Of a stretch of DNA of 64,000 nt, positions 1 to 8,263 are shown in pieces (position 1 is the first letter of the stretch; every line of letters starts with the position of its first letter). Source of the stretch: Bacteroidales bacterium (GTDB taxonomy: Bacteria; Bacteroidota; Bacteroidia; Bacteroidales; UBA1402); contig JAJFTH010000009.1 of the NCBI GenBank assembly GCA_021373135.1, positions 28,718 through 92,717 on the forward strand. The letters are read 5' to 3'. The position numbers and the translations under genes were made by a program. The notes under the pieces are model-generated. The model worked only from the letters and a program-made list of their open reading frames with translations. It ran no database searches and was not told the DNA's origin.

Positions 1-419
1 AGGATAAAAATTTCTCTTCGTTTTGGAGGCAAGTTCTCTGCAAGTTTATCGATATACTCTTCCAATAAGTTTTTGTCAATTTCTTGCTCGGTAGTATTAT
101 CAACCTCTTTCATTTTTAATTTTACATAATCCTGATAAATATACTGAACGGCTTGATGTTCATACTCATTCAGAAGCATATTCTTTGCAATTGTACATAA
201 ATAGGAGATAAATGATTTATCCGGATTTATCTGTTCTTTCGTCTCCCAAATTTTGATGAAAGTACGTTGAACAATCTCTTCAGAAATATAACCATCTCCT
301 TTCGAGACTCTCATCACAAAATTGTATAGTTTACCGCTATATTGGGTGTAAAAATAATCGAATGATTGTATTGATGCATTCCGAAGTGATTCCAATTCAT
401 TTTTTTCTGTGAGAGGCAT
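1..419 (-). CDS. ECF-type RNA polymerase sigma-70 factor (3' end outside window)
   Basis: The reading frame starts at an ATG and runs off the left edge, giving 139 codons. The visible protein has a sigma region 2 layout: an FDYFYTQYSGKLYNFV helix, then EEIVQRTFIKIWE (the conserved D/E-hxQ-x-hFhxhW element) and a SFISYLCTIAKNMLLNEY segment. After a charged linker it enters region 4 with LAENLPPKRREIF. Proteins like this direct RNA polymerase to a small regulon, often with a membrane anti-sigma factor and a TonB receptor in Bacteroidota. Any partner gene would lie outside the window. A perfect inverted repeat sits directly before the start codon. The family call is secure; the regulon is unknown. 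Confidence 0.85.
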   Translation of the reverse strand, partial: MPLTEKNELESLRNASIQSFDYFYTQYSGKLYNFVMRVSKGDGYISEEIVQRTFIKIWETKEQINPDKSFISYLCTIAKNMLLNEYEHQAVQYIYQDYVKLKMKEVDNTTEQEIDKNLLEEYIDKLAENLPPKRREIFI

Positions 420-421
420 AA

Positions 422-452
422 ATAACTTATTTTAAATGGCATTATAAGTTAT
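422..452. repeat. 9-bp perfect inverted repeat at the sigma factor start
   Basis: ATAACTTAT and ATAAGTTAT are perfect reverse complements separated by 13 nt, only two bases upstream of the sigma factor ATG. It could be an operator or an mRNA hairpin over the ribosome entry site. The role is inferred from position only. Confidence 0.5.
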
Positions 453-544
453 GTCTATTGAACCAATCTGCGAATGTAGTATTTTTTTGTAGGAGTGCAC
501 TCCAAAAAGTGCTTTTTTGTAAAAATTCGTAATCTTGTTGGTTT

Positions 545-1651
545 TCAAAATTCCACCGGTTCATACTTCAATCCAAAAGTTTCCGCCACAGCCTGATAGG
601 AAACTTTCCCTTTTACAATATTAAGTCCAAGGGCAAGACTGTCATCTTCCCTGCAAGCTTGTCGCCATCCTTTGTTGGCCAACATCATCACATAAGGAAA
701 AGTCGCATTTGTCAACGCCAGCGTAGAAGAGTAAGGCACAGCTCCAGGAATATTTGCCACACAATAATGCGTTATTCCATCGACTGTATATACGGGGTCG
801 TTATGAGTGGTAGGATGCGAAGTTTCGAAACATCCGCCCTGATCGATGGCTACATCCACCATCAGACTACCTTTTCTAAGCAACTTGAGCATATCTTTGG
901 TTATGATATGAGGAGCCCTGGCTCCCGGTATCAGTACGGATCCGATGACCAAATCGGTCGTCGGCAGTTCGTTCTCTATGTTGTGGGTCGAAGAATAGAG
1001 GGTCTTTACATTCAGAGGCAGGATTTCGCTTAAGTAGCGTAAACGCGGCAGGGATATATCAGTGATGATCACATCCGCACCCATTCCGCCAGCCATGACG
1101 GCTGCGTTATAGCCAACGACACCGCCTCCTATCACCAGCACTTTGGCAGGTTTCACACCGGGAACGCCACTCATAAGAATGCCCTTCCCTCCCTGAGGCT
1201 TTTCAAGAAAGCGCGCACCTTCCTGAATGGCCATTCTACCTGCGATTTCCGACATCGGAATAAGCAGCGGCAGTGACCGGTCTTTCTTCTCTACCGTTTC
1301 ATAAGCGATGCAGATGGCTCCACTTCCAATCATTGCATCAGTCAACTCTTTTTCCGAAGCAAAATGAAAATAAGTAAATACGACCTGATCAGGTTTAATC
1401 AAACCATATTCCTCAGCTATAGGCTCTTTCACCTTGACAATCATTTCAGGGATTGCATAGACCTTTTCTATTGAAGGTAAAATAATAGCTCCAGCTGCAA
1501 CATATTCTTCATCCGTAAACCCACTGTTTTCACCCGCAGTGTGCTGTACATAAACAGTGTGCCCTGCTTTTGTCAGCTCTTTTGTGCCACCTGGTGTCAG
1601 GGAGACTCTGTTCTCGTTATTTTTAATCTCTTTAGGAATTCCAATAATCAT
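545..1651 (-). CDS. ald: alanine dehydrogenase
   Basis: NAD-dependent oxidative deamination of L-alanine to pyruvate and ammonium (EC 1.4.1.1), and the reverse reaction; cytoplasmic. The 368-aa length is normal for the family. Substrate and catalytic residues are visible at the expected places: R15 in the N-terminal GIPKEIKNNENRV block, K75 in VKVKEP, H96 in FTYFHFAS and D270 in VDVAIDQGG. The nucleotide-binding loop GGGVVG is at 175-180 and the ribose-binding acid is D198. The start is the ATG before MIIGIPKEIK. It stands alone, with a TTGTAT-N6-ATACAA palindrome upstream that could be the site of a regulator (Lrp-type regulators control ald elsewhere; here that is only a guess). Confidence 0.96.
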   Translation of the reverse strand: MIIGIPKEIKNNENRVSLTPGGTKELTKAGHTVYVQHTAGENSGFTDEEYVAAGAIILPSIEKVYAIPEMIVKVKEPIAEEYGLIKPDQVVFTYFHFASEKELTDAMIGSGAICIAYETVEKKDRSLPLLIPMSEIAGRMAIQEGARFLEKPQGGKGILMSGVPGVKPAKVLVIGGGVVGYNAAVMAGGMGADVIITDISLPRLRYLSEILPLNVKTLYSSTHNIENELPTTDLVIGSVLIPGARAPHIITKDMLKLLRKGSLMVDVAIDQGGCFETSHPTTHNDPVYTVDGITHYCVANIPGAVPYSSTLALTNATFPYVMMLANKGWRQACREDDSLALGLNIVKGKVSYQAVAETFGLKYEPVEF

Positions 1652-1705
1652 AATGGTAGTAGTTTAAGGTAAAACAGGGCGAAATATACCATATCTTTTT
1701 ACATC

Positions 1706-1723
1706 TTGTATCTCAGAATACAA
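1706..1723. promoter_or_regulatory. 18-bp palindrome upstream of ald
   Basis: TTGTAT-N6-ATACAA with perfect 6-bp arms lies about 55 bp before the ald start codon, the usual distance for an operator. The regulator is not identified. Confidence 0.4.
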
Positions 1724-1800
1724 AAAAAATATCAAGTGTATAGGGGTTTGCAAATAAGGAAGAAGCATCTGAATTTTAGTGTTTGGCTTTTATTTCATTA

Positions 1801-1921
1801 TTGCCGCAATAACCTCAGATTCCAACTCGTGAGGGGCACCCTTGCTATTGGCTAATGGTTGGCAATTGTCAGCCCCCATAACGGACTTGCACCGTCAAGT
1901 GATGCGCCATGCGTGACGCAC
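1801..1921 (-). mobile_element. 5' fragment of a group II intron (domain I relic)
   Basis: On the minus strand the sequence opens with GTGCGTCACGCATGGCGC, which fits the GUGYG intron start. It continues with GGTGCAAGTCCGTTATGGGG, GCAAGGGTGCCCCTCACGAG and GGAATCTGAGG, in the order seen in domain I of bacterial group II introns. It then loses resemblance. No reverse transcriptase ORF and no domain V hairpin follows, so this is a dead 5' remnant of about 120-140 nt. Its first base lies three to four bases after the T-run of an intrinsic terminator, the placement known for class C group II introns. The rest of the roughly 340-bp gap before ald holds only the palindrome listed separately. Confidence 0.7.
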
Positions 1922-1925
1922 TAAC

Positions 1926-1962
1926 AAAAAAGCCCTACAAATTACTGGATTTTTAGGGCTTT
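1926..1962 (-). terminator. intrinsic terminator behind the SGNH gene
   Basis: On the minus strand, AAAGCCCTA and TAGGGCTTT form a 9-bp stem with a 16-nt loop, followed by a T-run. It would end the MBOAT/SGNH transcript. The group II intron relic begins directly downstream of it. Confidence 0.8.
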
Positions 1963-1987
1963 ACGCTTTTGGAAAAGGTGGCTATGA

Positions 1988-2917
1988 TTACTTTGAACTT
2001 AATATTTTCTTCAAATCACCAATTAATAATTGAGTATGTAAAACGGCTCCTTGATAAGTCAAATGAAATGGAGTATCAAAAAATAAAGAATCATTAAAAA
2101 CATAATTCTTAGCTGGAATAAAGGTCTTAATATTATATTTCTGAAATATTGAATCTATTCGCATTATATCACCTTTTGTATTTTTAAAGGTCGTTTCAGA
2201 TAATGCAGGTGGAAAAAACAAAACATTGACACCCTTACTTTTCATTTCATTTATTTTATTGATATAATGATATATAACTTTATAATTAATGCCACCCTCT
2301 CCAAAATTTTCAAATTGGGCATATGATTTATTCCCTTTATTCCAATGAGCAGTAACATCCCCATATTGATTAAATGCGGACTTTCTGTATATTGTCTCAT
2401 ATTCTGGTAATATAGCAAAAACCAGCATATACTCTAATTTGCTTTTTAGGAAAGCTGGTGTATTTGTAAGAATACATTTAATCTGGTCGTAATTGTTGAT
2501 ATATTTATAGATATATTTTGGTGAAATATAAAACAAATCAGCCAATGGTTGTCCTCCAAAAGCTGTTATACCAAAAAAATGGGTATACTCAGGGCATAAT
2601 ACAACTACATCTCCTTTCCTTACTCTATCTGCAATATTATCAATAATGAAATTCAACCCCAGACCAGCATGCAAGCCGCTATTGATAACCTTAACTCCTA
2701 AGGAGTCTTCTATCTCTTTTGAATCAAAACCAAAAGCAACATTTGATCCTCCAACCAATATGATTGCTGGCTCCGTTCTATTTATCAAAGTAGAGTCTTT
2801 GACAAAAAACGCTCTATTATAACCATCTTTATTATACGGTGTAACCATACCAATGACTATAATTGCAAGTAAAAGGCAAAGAATAAAAAATATTATTTGT
2901 TCATTGAATTTCTTCAT
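1988..2917 (-). CDS. SGNH-like membrane-anchored hydrolase/acetyltransferase, partner of the MBOAT protein
   Basis: A 309-aa protein with one N-terminal membrane segment (about residues 7-26) and an extracytoplasmic SGNH-like domain. Block I is LVGGSNVAFGFD with S58 as the likely nucleophile. The C-terminal D281-x3-H285 (DTPFH) supplies the Asp-His pair. Such proteins work with MBOAT O-acyltransferases, as DltD with DltB or AlgJ/AlgX with AlgI, moving acyl groups onto a polysaccharide outside the inner membrane. It lies 9 bp behind the MBOAT gene and is followed by a good terminator, so the two probably form a closed two-gene operon. The acceptor glycan is unknown. The SGNH assignment rests on motif spacing. 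Confidence 0.7.
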   Translation of the reverse strand: MKKFNEQIIFFILCLLLAIIVIGMVTPYNKDGYNRAFFVKDSTLINRTEPAIILVGGSNVAFGFDSKEIEDSLGVKVINSGLHAGLGLNFIIDNIADRVRKGDVVVLCPEYTHFFGITAFGGQPLADLFYISPKYIYKYINNYDQIKCILTNTPAFLKSKLEYMLVFAILPEYETIYRKSAFNQYGDVTAHWNKGNKSYAQFENFGEGGINYKVIYHYINKINEMKSKGVNVLFFPPALSETTFKNTKGDIMRIDSIFQKYNIKTFIPAKNYVFNDSLFFDTPFHLTYQGAVLHTQLLIGDLKKILSSK

Positions 2918-2926
2918 AACAGTACT

Positions 2927-4381
2927 TTAAAACTGGAAATAAATAAATGGTTGATTTGTTTTGAAAAAGAGGAAGCAAACAAAAGACAATATTAAATATA
3001 TGGCCCATCTCATTGCTTTGCTTTTACCACATGATTGTAAACCAAAATCATTTCTTCTATTTACCCATTCAAATAATATCAAAACTGCAATAGCTAAGAA
3101 GCCTTCTAAAAGGTTCAGCAGTTGGAATCCCCTTATATTTGGCATAGAAAATAACGATATAGAGAAGATTTCCTTAATATATAAGAAAGCATCATGAACT
3201 GAAGCAGATCTAAATATGATCCATCCGAAAGTAGCCAAAAAGAATGTTCCAAGAATATTTAAGGTTTCATGTGCATTAGGAAGAAGTCTCCCTTCGCCGG
3301 CTACTTTCGGCAATTTTTTCTTTTTTCTCAGAACAAGAGGTAAAAATAATAATCCATTATATATACCCCATAATATAAAGGTCCAATTGGCTCCATGCCA
3401 CAATCCACATATAGTAAACACAACCATTGTATTAAAGAAATGTCTTGACTTACTACAACGGTTACCTCCCAACGGGATGTAAATATAATCGGTCAACCAA
3501 CTGGTCAAAGACATATGCCACTTTCTCCAGAATTCGGATATATTTCTTGAAAAGTAGGGATAGTCGAAATTTTTTGCAACATTAAAACCCAATATTTTTG
3601 CAACCCCAATTGCCATGTCTGAGTATCCTGAGAAGTCAGCATATATCTGGAAGGTATAAAGGATTGCTGCCAAAAATAAGGTACTACCTGCTTGATTGGA
3701 ATAATCGGCCCAAATACCATTTATGATAGGAGATAGATTATCGGCTATAACCATTTTCTTAAACATACCCCAAAGTATCTGCCGCAAGCCATCTACAGCC
3801 ATTTCGTAATTGAATGGCCGCTTCTTCTCCAATTGAGGTATAAACTTCTGAGGTCGATCGATAGGGCCGGATAGTAGACAAGGAAAGAATGCCACAAAAG
3901 TGCTGAATGTTACAATGTTTCGTGTTGGTTCTATCGTCCCTCGATTTACTTCTATTACATAACCAATAAGCCGGAAGATAATGAAACTAATGCCGATAGG
4001 AAGAATGATATTAAACGTTTGAACGTTGGTCTGTAATCCTATCGAATTAAACATCTCCGAAAAAGAAGCAACAAAGAAATTCAGATATTTAAAATATAGT
4101 AATAAAATCACGCCAAAAATAATTCCGATTGTAGAAATTAATAAGCCAGCATTTTTATTCCCCTTAACCTTAAAATGTGAAATACCTAATCCAAGATAGT
4201 AATAAACTAATGTGGTAACGATGAGTAACGGAAGCATTTTCAAATCCGCATATCCATAAAAAAAATAACTGGCAAACAACAAGAATGCATTCTGTGCTTT
4301 AGATTTTTCTTTCAATGGAAAGTAGTAAATAAAGAAAATTACTACAAAAAATAGGAGAAATTCTATGGAATTGATGGACAT
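2927..4381 (-). CDS. MBOAT family O-acyltransferase (AlgI/DltB-like)
   Basis: A 484-aa polytopic membrane protein. It contains the diagnostic MBOAT regions: FFPCLLSGPIDRP, FWRKWHMSLTSWLTDYIYIP and, near residue 325, GLWHGANWTFILWG, whose His is the invariant MBOAT catalytic residue. Relatives take an acyl group from a cytoplasmic donor and pass it across the inner membrane to an exported glycan. It precedes an SGNH-like gene by 9 bp, matching the AlgI-AlgJ and DltB-DltD pairing. The pair sits between an RHS gene remnant and a group II intron relic, so it may be a recently inserted module. The start is the ATG before SINSIEFLLFF. Confidence 0.92.
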   Translation of the reverse strand: MSINSIEFLLFFVVIFFIYYFPLKEKSKAQNAFLLFASYFFYGYADLKMLPLLIVTTLVYYYLGLGISHFKVKGNKNAGLLISTIGIIFGVILLLYFKYLNFFVASFSEMFNSIGLQTNVQTFNIILPIGISFIIFRLIGYVIEVNRGTIEPTRNIVTFSTFVAFFPCLLSGPIDRPQKFIPQLEKKRPFNYEMAVDGLRQILWGMFKKMVIADNLSPIINGIWADYSNQAGSTLFLAAILYTFQIYADFSGYSDMAIGVAKILGFNVAKNFDYPYFSRNISEFWRKWHMSLTSWLTDYIYIPLGGNRCSKSRHFFNTMVVFTICGLWHGANWTFILWGIYNGLLFLPLVLRKKKKLPKVAGEGRLLPNAHETLNILGTFFLATFGWIIFRSASVHDAFLYIKEIFSISLFSMPNIRGFQLLNLLEGFLAIAVLILFEWVNRRNDFGLQSCGKSKAMRWAIYLILSFVCFLFFKTNQPFIYFQF

Positions 4382-4436
4382 ATATGTGTTTTTGTGTATA
4401 AGATTTTATAGAAACATCAAACTGAATATTTATAAA

Positions 4437-5515
4437 TCATTTGTTGCGTTCTTCAATAAAGACCTCACCGAAAGGTACATACTCGAGGTGCTGCACAATA
4501 TTGCCGTCTAAGTTAGTGATTAGGCTTGAACTTCCCAAATGATCGGAATGATAGAAATACTGCAAGTTTTCGTTGCTGTTTGTAGCCGATGTATAGAAGC
4601 CTGCTCCGGCATGGTCGGTGCCATGGTATGCCACACCCAACGAATCGTAACGAAGCTTGATTTTGCCGGTGAGGTCAATATATTTGGATGTGTAATTGAC
4701 AGTCCCTCCGGGGAAGCCTGCTTTCGTTGCAGAAATAGGGTCGGTAATTGTTCCATGACTGCATAACTTGGAAACAACACGCTGGCTGCCAATGTAAATA
4801 TGTTTGCTGCACTGGCCGCCATTGGTGATGACCATATAAGGATTTACGTAAGCTGTATAGTTTGTCGTACCCGTACGACTTCCACTCAGCACACCGTTCA
4901 CAAGGACTCCTTCTCCGTCGCCGGAGGTCTTCACCGTACGTTCACCATTGGCATCGTACCAGTAGTTGCTCACGTAGCCGTTGTCGCTCAGGGCAAGGAG
5001 CCTGTTCTCTTCGTCCCAGAGGAGTCTGCGCTGGTTGCTCTTGCTCAGTTTGTCGGCTATGGTGTACTGATTGGTATTTACACTTACCAGGTTTCCGTTG
5101 GCATCGTAGCTATATATCTGGTTTTTCTTTATGGGCACTACGGCTGCGGTATCTTCCGTACGGTAGCTTTCCTCGCCAATTGTACTGATTTGCTGAGGAT
5201 TCTTTGCGTATGCATATATTAGGTCGTAACCGGCATTTAAGGTTCCGTCAAATTGCACGCCCGTTTGCGTTATGTGCTGCTGTTTGGAAGTTATGTTATG
5301 CAGGTTGTCGTAACCCATTGTCAGGGTATAGCTCGCTGTCTTGCCTGCCCTCCCGGTGAAGGTTCCAGAGGCTGAAGTGAGGCGATACAGGCCATCATAG
5401 CCGTAATAATTAGTTCCGATAAATTGCTTAAATTACGGCTTTGGGGATCATAGGTGTTGTTGATCTCTCCAAATATTAACCTTGATTCCGCACACTCTGA
5501 TTGTATCAATACCAA
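4437..5515 (-). pseudogene. RHS-repeat protein remnant (frameshifted, truncated at both ends)
   Basis: The minus strand encodes YD-repeat/RHS core sequence: NNTYDPQSRNL, then NYYGYDGLYRLTSASGTF, YSYDANGNLVSV, LLWDEENRLL, NYWYDANGERTVK and YHSDHLGSSSLITN. The first piece and the rest are in different frames, broken near 5430, where the downstream frame also meets a stop codon. At the other end the protein stops at PFGEVFIEERNK, just before the conserved RHS-associated core continuation (FNAKELDEETGLYYYGARY-type), and the sequence then becomes unrelated. There is no C-terminal toxin domain. Intact relatives are large surface or secreted proteins that wrap a toxin. This copy is dead; the bases after the break lead into the MBOAT operon. 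Confidence 0.85.
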
Positions 5516-5592
5516 TTTTTTCTGTGAATTTAACCGTTAGTTTTGCAAGCGATGAATCTGAATAAATTTTCTTACCTCTCCAAAAATTGGTT

Positions 5593-5644
5593 CTCCCCCG
5601 GACAAAGGACCAATACCAATACTGATACCTTCAATCCGGGGGAG
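5593..5644. repeat. 10-bp GC-rich inverted repeat between RHS remnant and small ORF
   Basis: CTCCCCCGGA and TCCGGGGGAG are perfect reverse complements separated by 32 nt in otherwise AT-rich DNA. It has no T-run and is not an obvious terminator. The rest of this approximately 200-bp stretch holds no recognisable gene. Confidence 0.35.
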
Positions 5645-5733
5645 CCAACCCACTCCAGAAATAACCACTCCATTCATTTTAATAAAAAAATGAGAAATAT
5701 CATTTTTTTATCATCATCAGATACAAAAAATAA

Positions 5734-5856
5734 TTAAACTTCTAAAACAATCGGTCGCCCGTGTATGAAAATGATGATATGTTTACCACCCATAATCCCT
5801 TTCATGGACTGTTTTTCTAATTTTACAAATTCCGTTTTAACTGTCTTTCGTTTCAT
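5734..5856 (-). CDS. possible Gly-Gly leader (RiPP/bacteriocin-like) small peptide, 40 aa
   Basis: A 40-codon ORF from ATG to TAA reads MKRKTVKTEFVKLEKQSMKG, then IMGGKHIIIFIHG and RPIVLEV. The segment KLEKQSMKGIMGG resembles double-glycine leaders of Bacteroidota ribosomal peptides (short charged N-terminus, Leu, Met, then I-M-G-G at the cleavage point), with a mainly hydrophobic tail after GG. No peptidase-transporter, radical-SAM or lanthionine enzyme gene is nearby, which weakens the call. It is divergent from the two-component system that begins about 250 bp away. It may equally be a chance ORF; it is reported because the leader pattern is specific. Confidence 0.35.
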   Translation of the reverse strand: MKRKTVKTEFVKLEKQSMKGIMGGKHIIIFIHGRPIVLEV

Positions 5857-6040
5857 AGCATTAAACTTATCTTACAAATAATCAAGCATTTAAGTAAAAT
5901 CCTATTTTTACTTTTCGAGACAGCCCATCTGAAAAAGAAAAAACCGTCAAGAAAAATCCGGATTTGCACTGCTTGTTATGAAGTTGCTATGAATCGATTA
6001 TTATCAACCTCTCTTTTTTCTCATATTTTCCTCACAGACA

Positions 6041-6054
6041 TGTTAATTTTAACA
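6041..6054. promoter_or_regulatory. TGTTAA-TT-TTAACA palindrome upstream of the sensor kinase
   Basis: A 14-bp perfect palindrome about 35-45 bp upstream of the predicted -7 box of the two-component operon. It could be the binding site of the response regulator or another dimeric factor. Function inferred from position only. Confidence 0.4.
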
Positions 6055-6086
6055 GACTTTTTGTGATTCAATTCAAAATGAATGTT

Positions 6087-6094
6087 TAATTTTG
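6087..6094 (+). promoter_or_regulatory. Bacteroidota-type -7 box for the two-component operon
   Basis: TAATTTTG matches TAnnTTTG, with TTTG 23 nt upstream as a possible -33 element. The initiation point would leave a very short leader before the first ATG, which makes the second ATG (MRYKRL) a possible alternative start. Confidence 0.5.
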
Positions 6095-6107
6095 TTTCTA
6101 TCTTTTT

Positions 6108-7481
6108 ATGAAGTTTACTAAAATGCGCTACAAAAGACTGACACAACTATCCATCTGTTTTGTTATCCTGATATTCCTATCTCAGGCCTTTTTAATTTTC
6201 AGGCTTTTTCAGATAAACAAGGATCTTTTGAACCGGGAACTGAATCTGATCAGTCAGGAAGCATATACAAAGGATATGAACAGCCGGTTCGACAATGCAA
6301 GCGCAAAGGATGTCCCCGGTGTACGAATAGGAGATGAGGATACACACGTTCAGCCTGATGACGTTTTCTACAATGTGGATTCGATGCCCGACGTCGATAA
6401 AAGCAGTTCCATGACAGTACTGAACATTGGCATGGAGATGTATTTATCTGAAGAAAAGCCGATAGAACTTCATCCCATCGACAGTATCGCATCCCAATTA
6501 TTTAGGGAAGACGGTTTCGATGTAGCCCTATATTCACGTATTGTCGACACCAAGCATAACAAGATATTGCAAAGTTCTAAAAAAGACCATTTTAAATCAT
6601 CCTTATTAATCAAGTCAAAAGACATACCGTTAAATTTCCAACAAACAAAAGTTTTGCAGTTAGTGCTTCTGAATCCATTGAGAGGCATCTTGTCCCAAAT
6701 GATTGGCATCCTTCTGCTTTCGTTCCTATTGTCCCTTTTTTGCATTTACTGTTTATATATCTTGCAGCAGACACTGGCCAAACAAAAGAAACTGGCCCAA
6801 TCAAAAAATGATTTTTACAACCAGGTCTCTCATGAATTGAAGCGTCCTATCTCCATCATGTACAAAGCGGTTGATTCACTCCTGAACACAAGTGTCATCG
6901 ACAATCAGGAAAAGCGGGAGAAGTATTTGAACATTTCCATGAATGAATTAAGCCGAATGAATGGAAAAATCGACATGATTCTGACAATGTCCATGGAAGA
7001 AGAAGGAATGCTAAAACTGAACATGTCGGAATTTGACATTCTCAAGTTGGTGCAGGAAATTAAAGAAAGGGCACTCGAAATAGCATCAAAACCGACCGAC
7101 ATCACTGTTCATTGTCAATTAAATCAACCTTTCATCACAGCAGACAGGGATCATATCTCCCAATGCCTATCGAATCTCATGGAAAACGCCATCAAGTATT
7201 CGGGTGAAAAAGTTGAAATAAAAATCAACCTTTCAGAAGAGGATCAGTCTATGTTCCTTTCAGTGCAGGACAACGGAAATGGTATCAAGGAAGAAGACTT
7301 AGGCAAAATATTTGAGAAATTCGCCCGTGTCGGTACAGATCAAAAGATGCATGGTTATGGTATCGGGCTAAGTTATGTGAAACAAATCGTTGAAAAGCAC
7401 GGGGGCTGTGTTTCTGTAAAAAGCATCTTCGGTAAAGGCAGCGAATTTATGCTTCAATTACCGAAAGTTCAATCTTTGTAA
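6108..7481 (+). CDS. membrane sensor histidine kinase
   Basis: A 457-aa sensor of the first gene in a two-component operon. A membrane helix spans about residues 13-34, followed by a periplasmic sensor region of about 155 residues without a domain I recognise. A second helix lies at about 196-219. The kinase core follows: H-box NQVSHELKRPISIM with phospho-acceptor H242, N-box around LSNLMENAIKYS, G1 box VQDNGNGIKEEDLGKIF and G2 box HGYGIGLSYVKQI. HELKRP is a common Bacteroidota variant of HELRTP. The response regulator starts 22 bp downstream. The signal is unknown. The start may be the ATG given or the one five codons later. Confidence 0.92.
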   Translation: MKFTKMRYKRLTQLSICFVILIFLSQAFLIFRLFQINKDLLNRELNLISQEAYTKDMNSRFDNASAKDVPGVRIGDEDTHVQPDDVFYNVDSMPDVDKSSSMTVLNIGMEMYLSEEKPIELHPIDSIASQLFREDGFDVALYSRIVDTKHNKILQSSKKDHFKSSLLIKSKDIPLNFQQTKVLQLVLLNPLRGILSQMIGILLLSFLLSLFCIYCLYILQQTLAKQKKLAQSKNDFYNQVSHELKRPISIMYKAVDSLLNTSVIDNQEKREKYLNISMNELSRMNGKIDMILTMSMEEEGMLKLNMSEFDILKLVQEIKERALEIASKPTDITVHCQLNQPFITADRDHISQCLSNLMENAIKYSGEKVEIKINLSEEDQSMFLSVQDNGNGIKEEDLGKIFEKFARVGTDQKMHGYGIGLSYVKQIVEKHGGCVSVKSIFGKGSEFMLQLPKVQSL

Positions 7482-7502
7482 TCAAACAAATTCAGAAATT
7501 TT

Positions 7503-8186
7503 ATGGAAAAAATACTATTGGTGGAAGACGATCAGAATTTGTCCATGATGGTCCTCGAGAACCTGGAAGATCTGGAATTTGAAGTTTATCATCTTTTGGA
7601 CGGAAAAGAGGTGCTTCCACTTTTGGAACGGGAAACATTCGACCTGATTCTCATGGATGTGGATTTGGGAGGGGAGAAAGATGGTTTTGACATAGCGGAA
7701 GAAATCAGAGCCGTAAACAGGACGTTGCCGATTATTTTTGCCACGGCTAAAAAAAGTGTTGCCGATCTTGAAAGGGGATTCAAAATCGGCTATATGGACT
7801 ATTTGAAAAAGCCTTTCGGGATCAGGGAACTTTCCCTTCGGATCAATTCCTTGCTAAAAAGGGAAGAAGACAAAAAAGACAGCTATCAACTGGGGACATT
7901 GACCTTTGAACCTTCCATTCAATGCCTCTTTAAAGAAGGAATCCATATTAAATTATCCAAGCTTGAATCTTCCTTCCTGAAAATTCTTTGTGAAAATGAA
8001 GGTCATGTGATAAACAAAGAAGATACCATCAAAGAGCTGTGGAAAATGGACGAAGACCCTCAGGGGAAAGAGAGTTCACTGCATAATATAGCCTATAAAT
8101 TGAGAAAGATATTTGAGGAAGAGCCTTCCGTTTCCATTAAAACGATATCCAAAGGCGGGTATCTTTTATATGCCAATAATGTGTAA
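7503..8186 (+). CDS. OmpR/PhoB-type response regulator
   Basis: A 227-aa DNA-binding regulator, partner of the kinase just upstream. The receiver domain begins ILLVEDDQ (acidic pair D9-D10). D52 in LILMDVDLGG is the expected phosphorylation site and the YLKKPFG segment supplies the conserved Lys. The C-terminal half is a winged helix (KLSKLESSFLKILCENEGHVINKEDTIKELW, ending SIKTISKGGYLLY). A strong terminator follows 15 bp after the stop, closing a two-gene operon. No target promoter can be assigned, although the palindrome before the kinase is a candidate for autoregulation. Confidence 0.94.
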   Translation: MEKILLVEDDQNLSMMVLENLEDLEFEVYHLLDGKEVLPLLERETFDLILMDVDLGGEKDGFDIAEEIRAVNRTLPIIFATAKKSVADLERGFKIGYMDYLKKPFGIRELSLRINSLLKREEDKKDSYQLGTLTFEPSIQCLFKEGIHIKLSKLESSFLKILCENEGHVINKEDTIKELWKMDEDPQGKESSLHNIAYKLRKIFEEEPSVSIKTISKGGYLLYANNV

Positions 8187-8201
8187 TCAGTAACTTATCA
8201 A

Positions 8202-8250
8202 GAGAACTTTTAAAAACCTATTCCACTCCAATAGGTTTAAAAAAGTTCTC
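8202..8250. terminator. bidirectional intrinsic terminator
   Basis: GAGAACTTTT with AACCTATT on one side and AATAGGTT with AAAAGTTCTC on the other form a long stem with a 7-nt loop. It lies between two convergent genes, the response regulator and menA, and has A/T runs suited to both directions. Confidence 0.85.
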
Positions 8251-8263
8251 CTTGACAGTTATA

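Noticed and set aside
481..520. GGAGTGCACTCC palindrome and GCACT-N6-AGTGC-T6 structure behind ald
   Set aside because: The T-run is on the plus strand while both flanking genes are on the minus strand, so it is not a convincing terminator for either.
4822..5222. Long open frames opposite the RHS remnant and other real genes
   Set aside because: They are antisense shadows of repeat-rich or conserved coding sequence with no domain of their own.
5537..5677. 46-codon minus-strand ORF behind the Gly-Gly peptide candidate
   Set aside because: It contains the 10-bp GC-rich inverted repeat, has no recognisable family pattern and no clear start signal; more likely chance.
5543..5737. 64-codon plus-strand ORF antisense to the same stretch
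   Set aside because: Asn/Thr/Ser-rich composition, no domain, and it overlaps the inverted repeat; no support.
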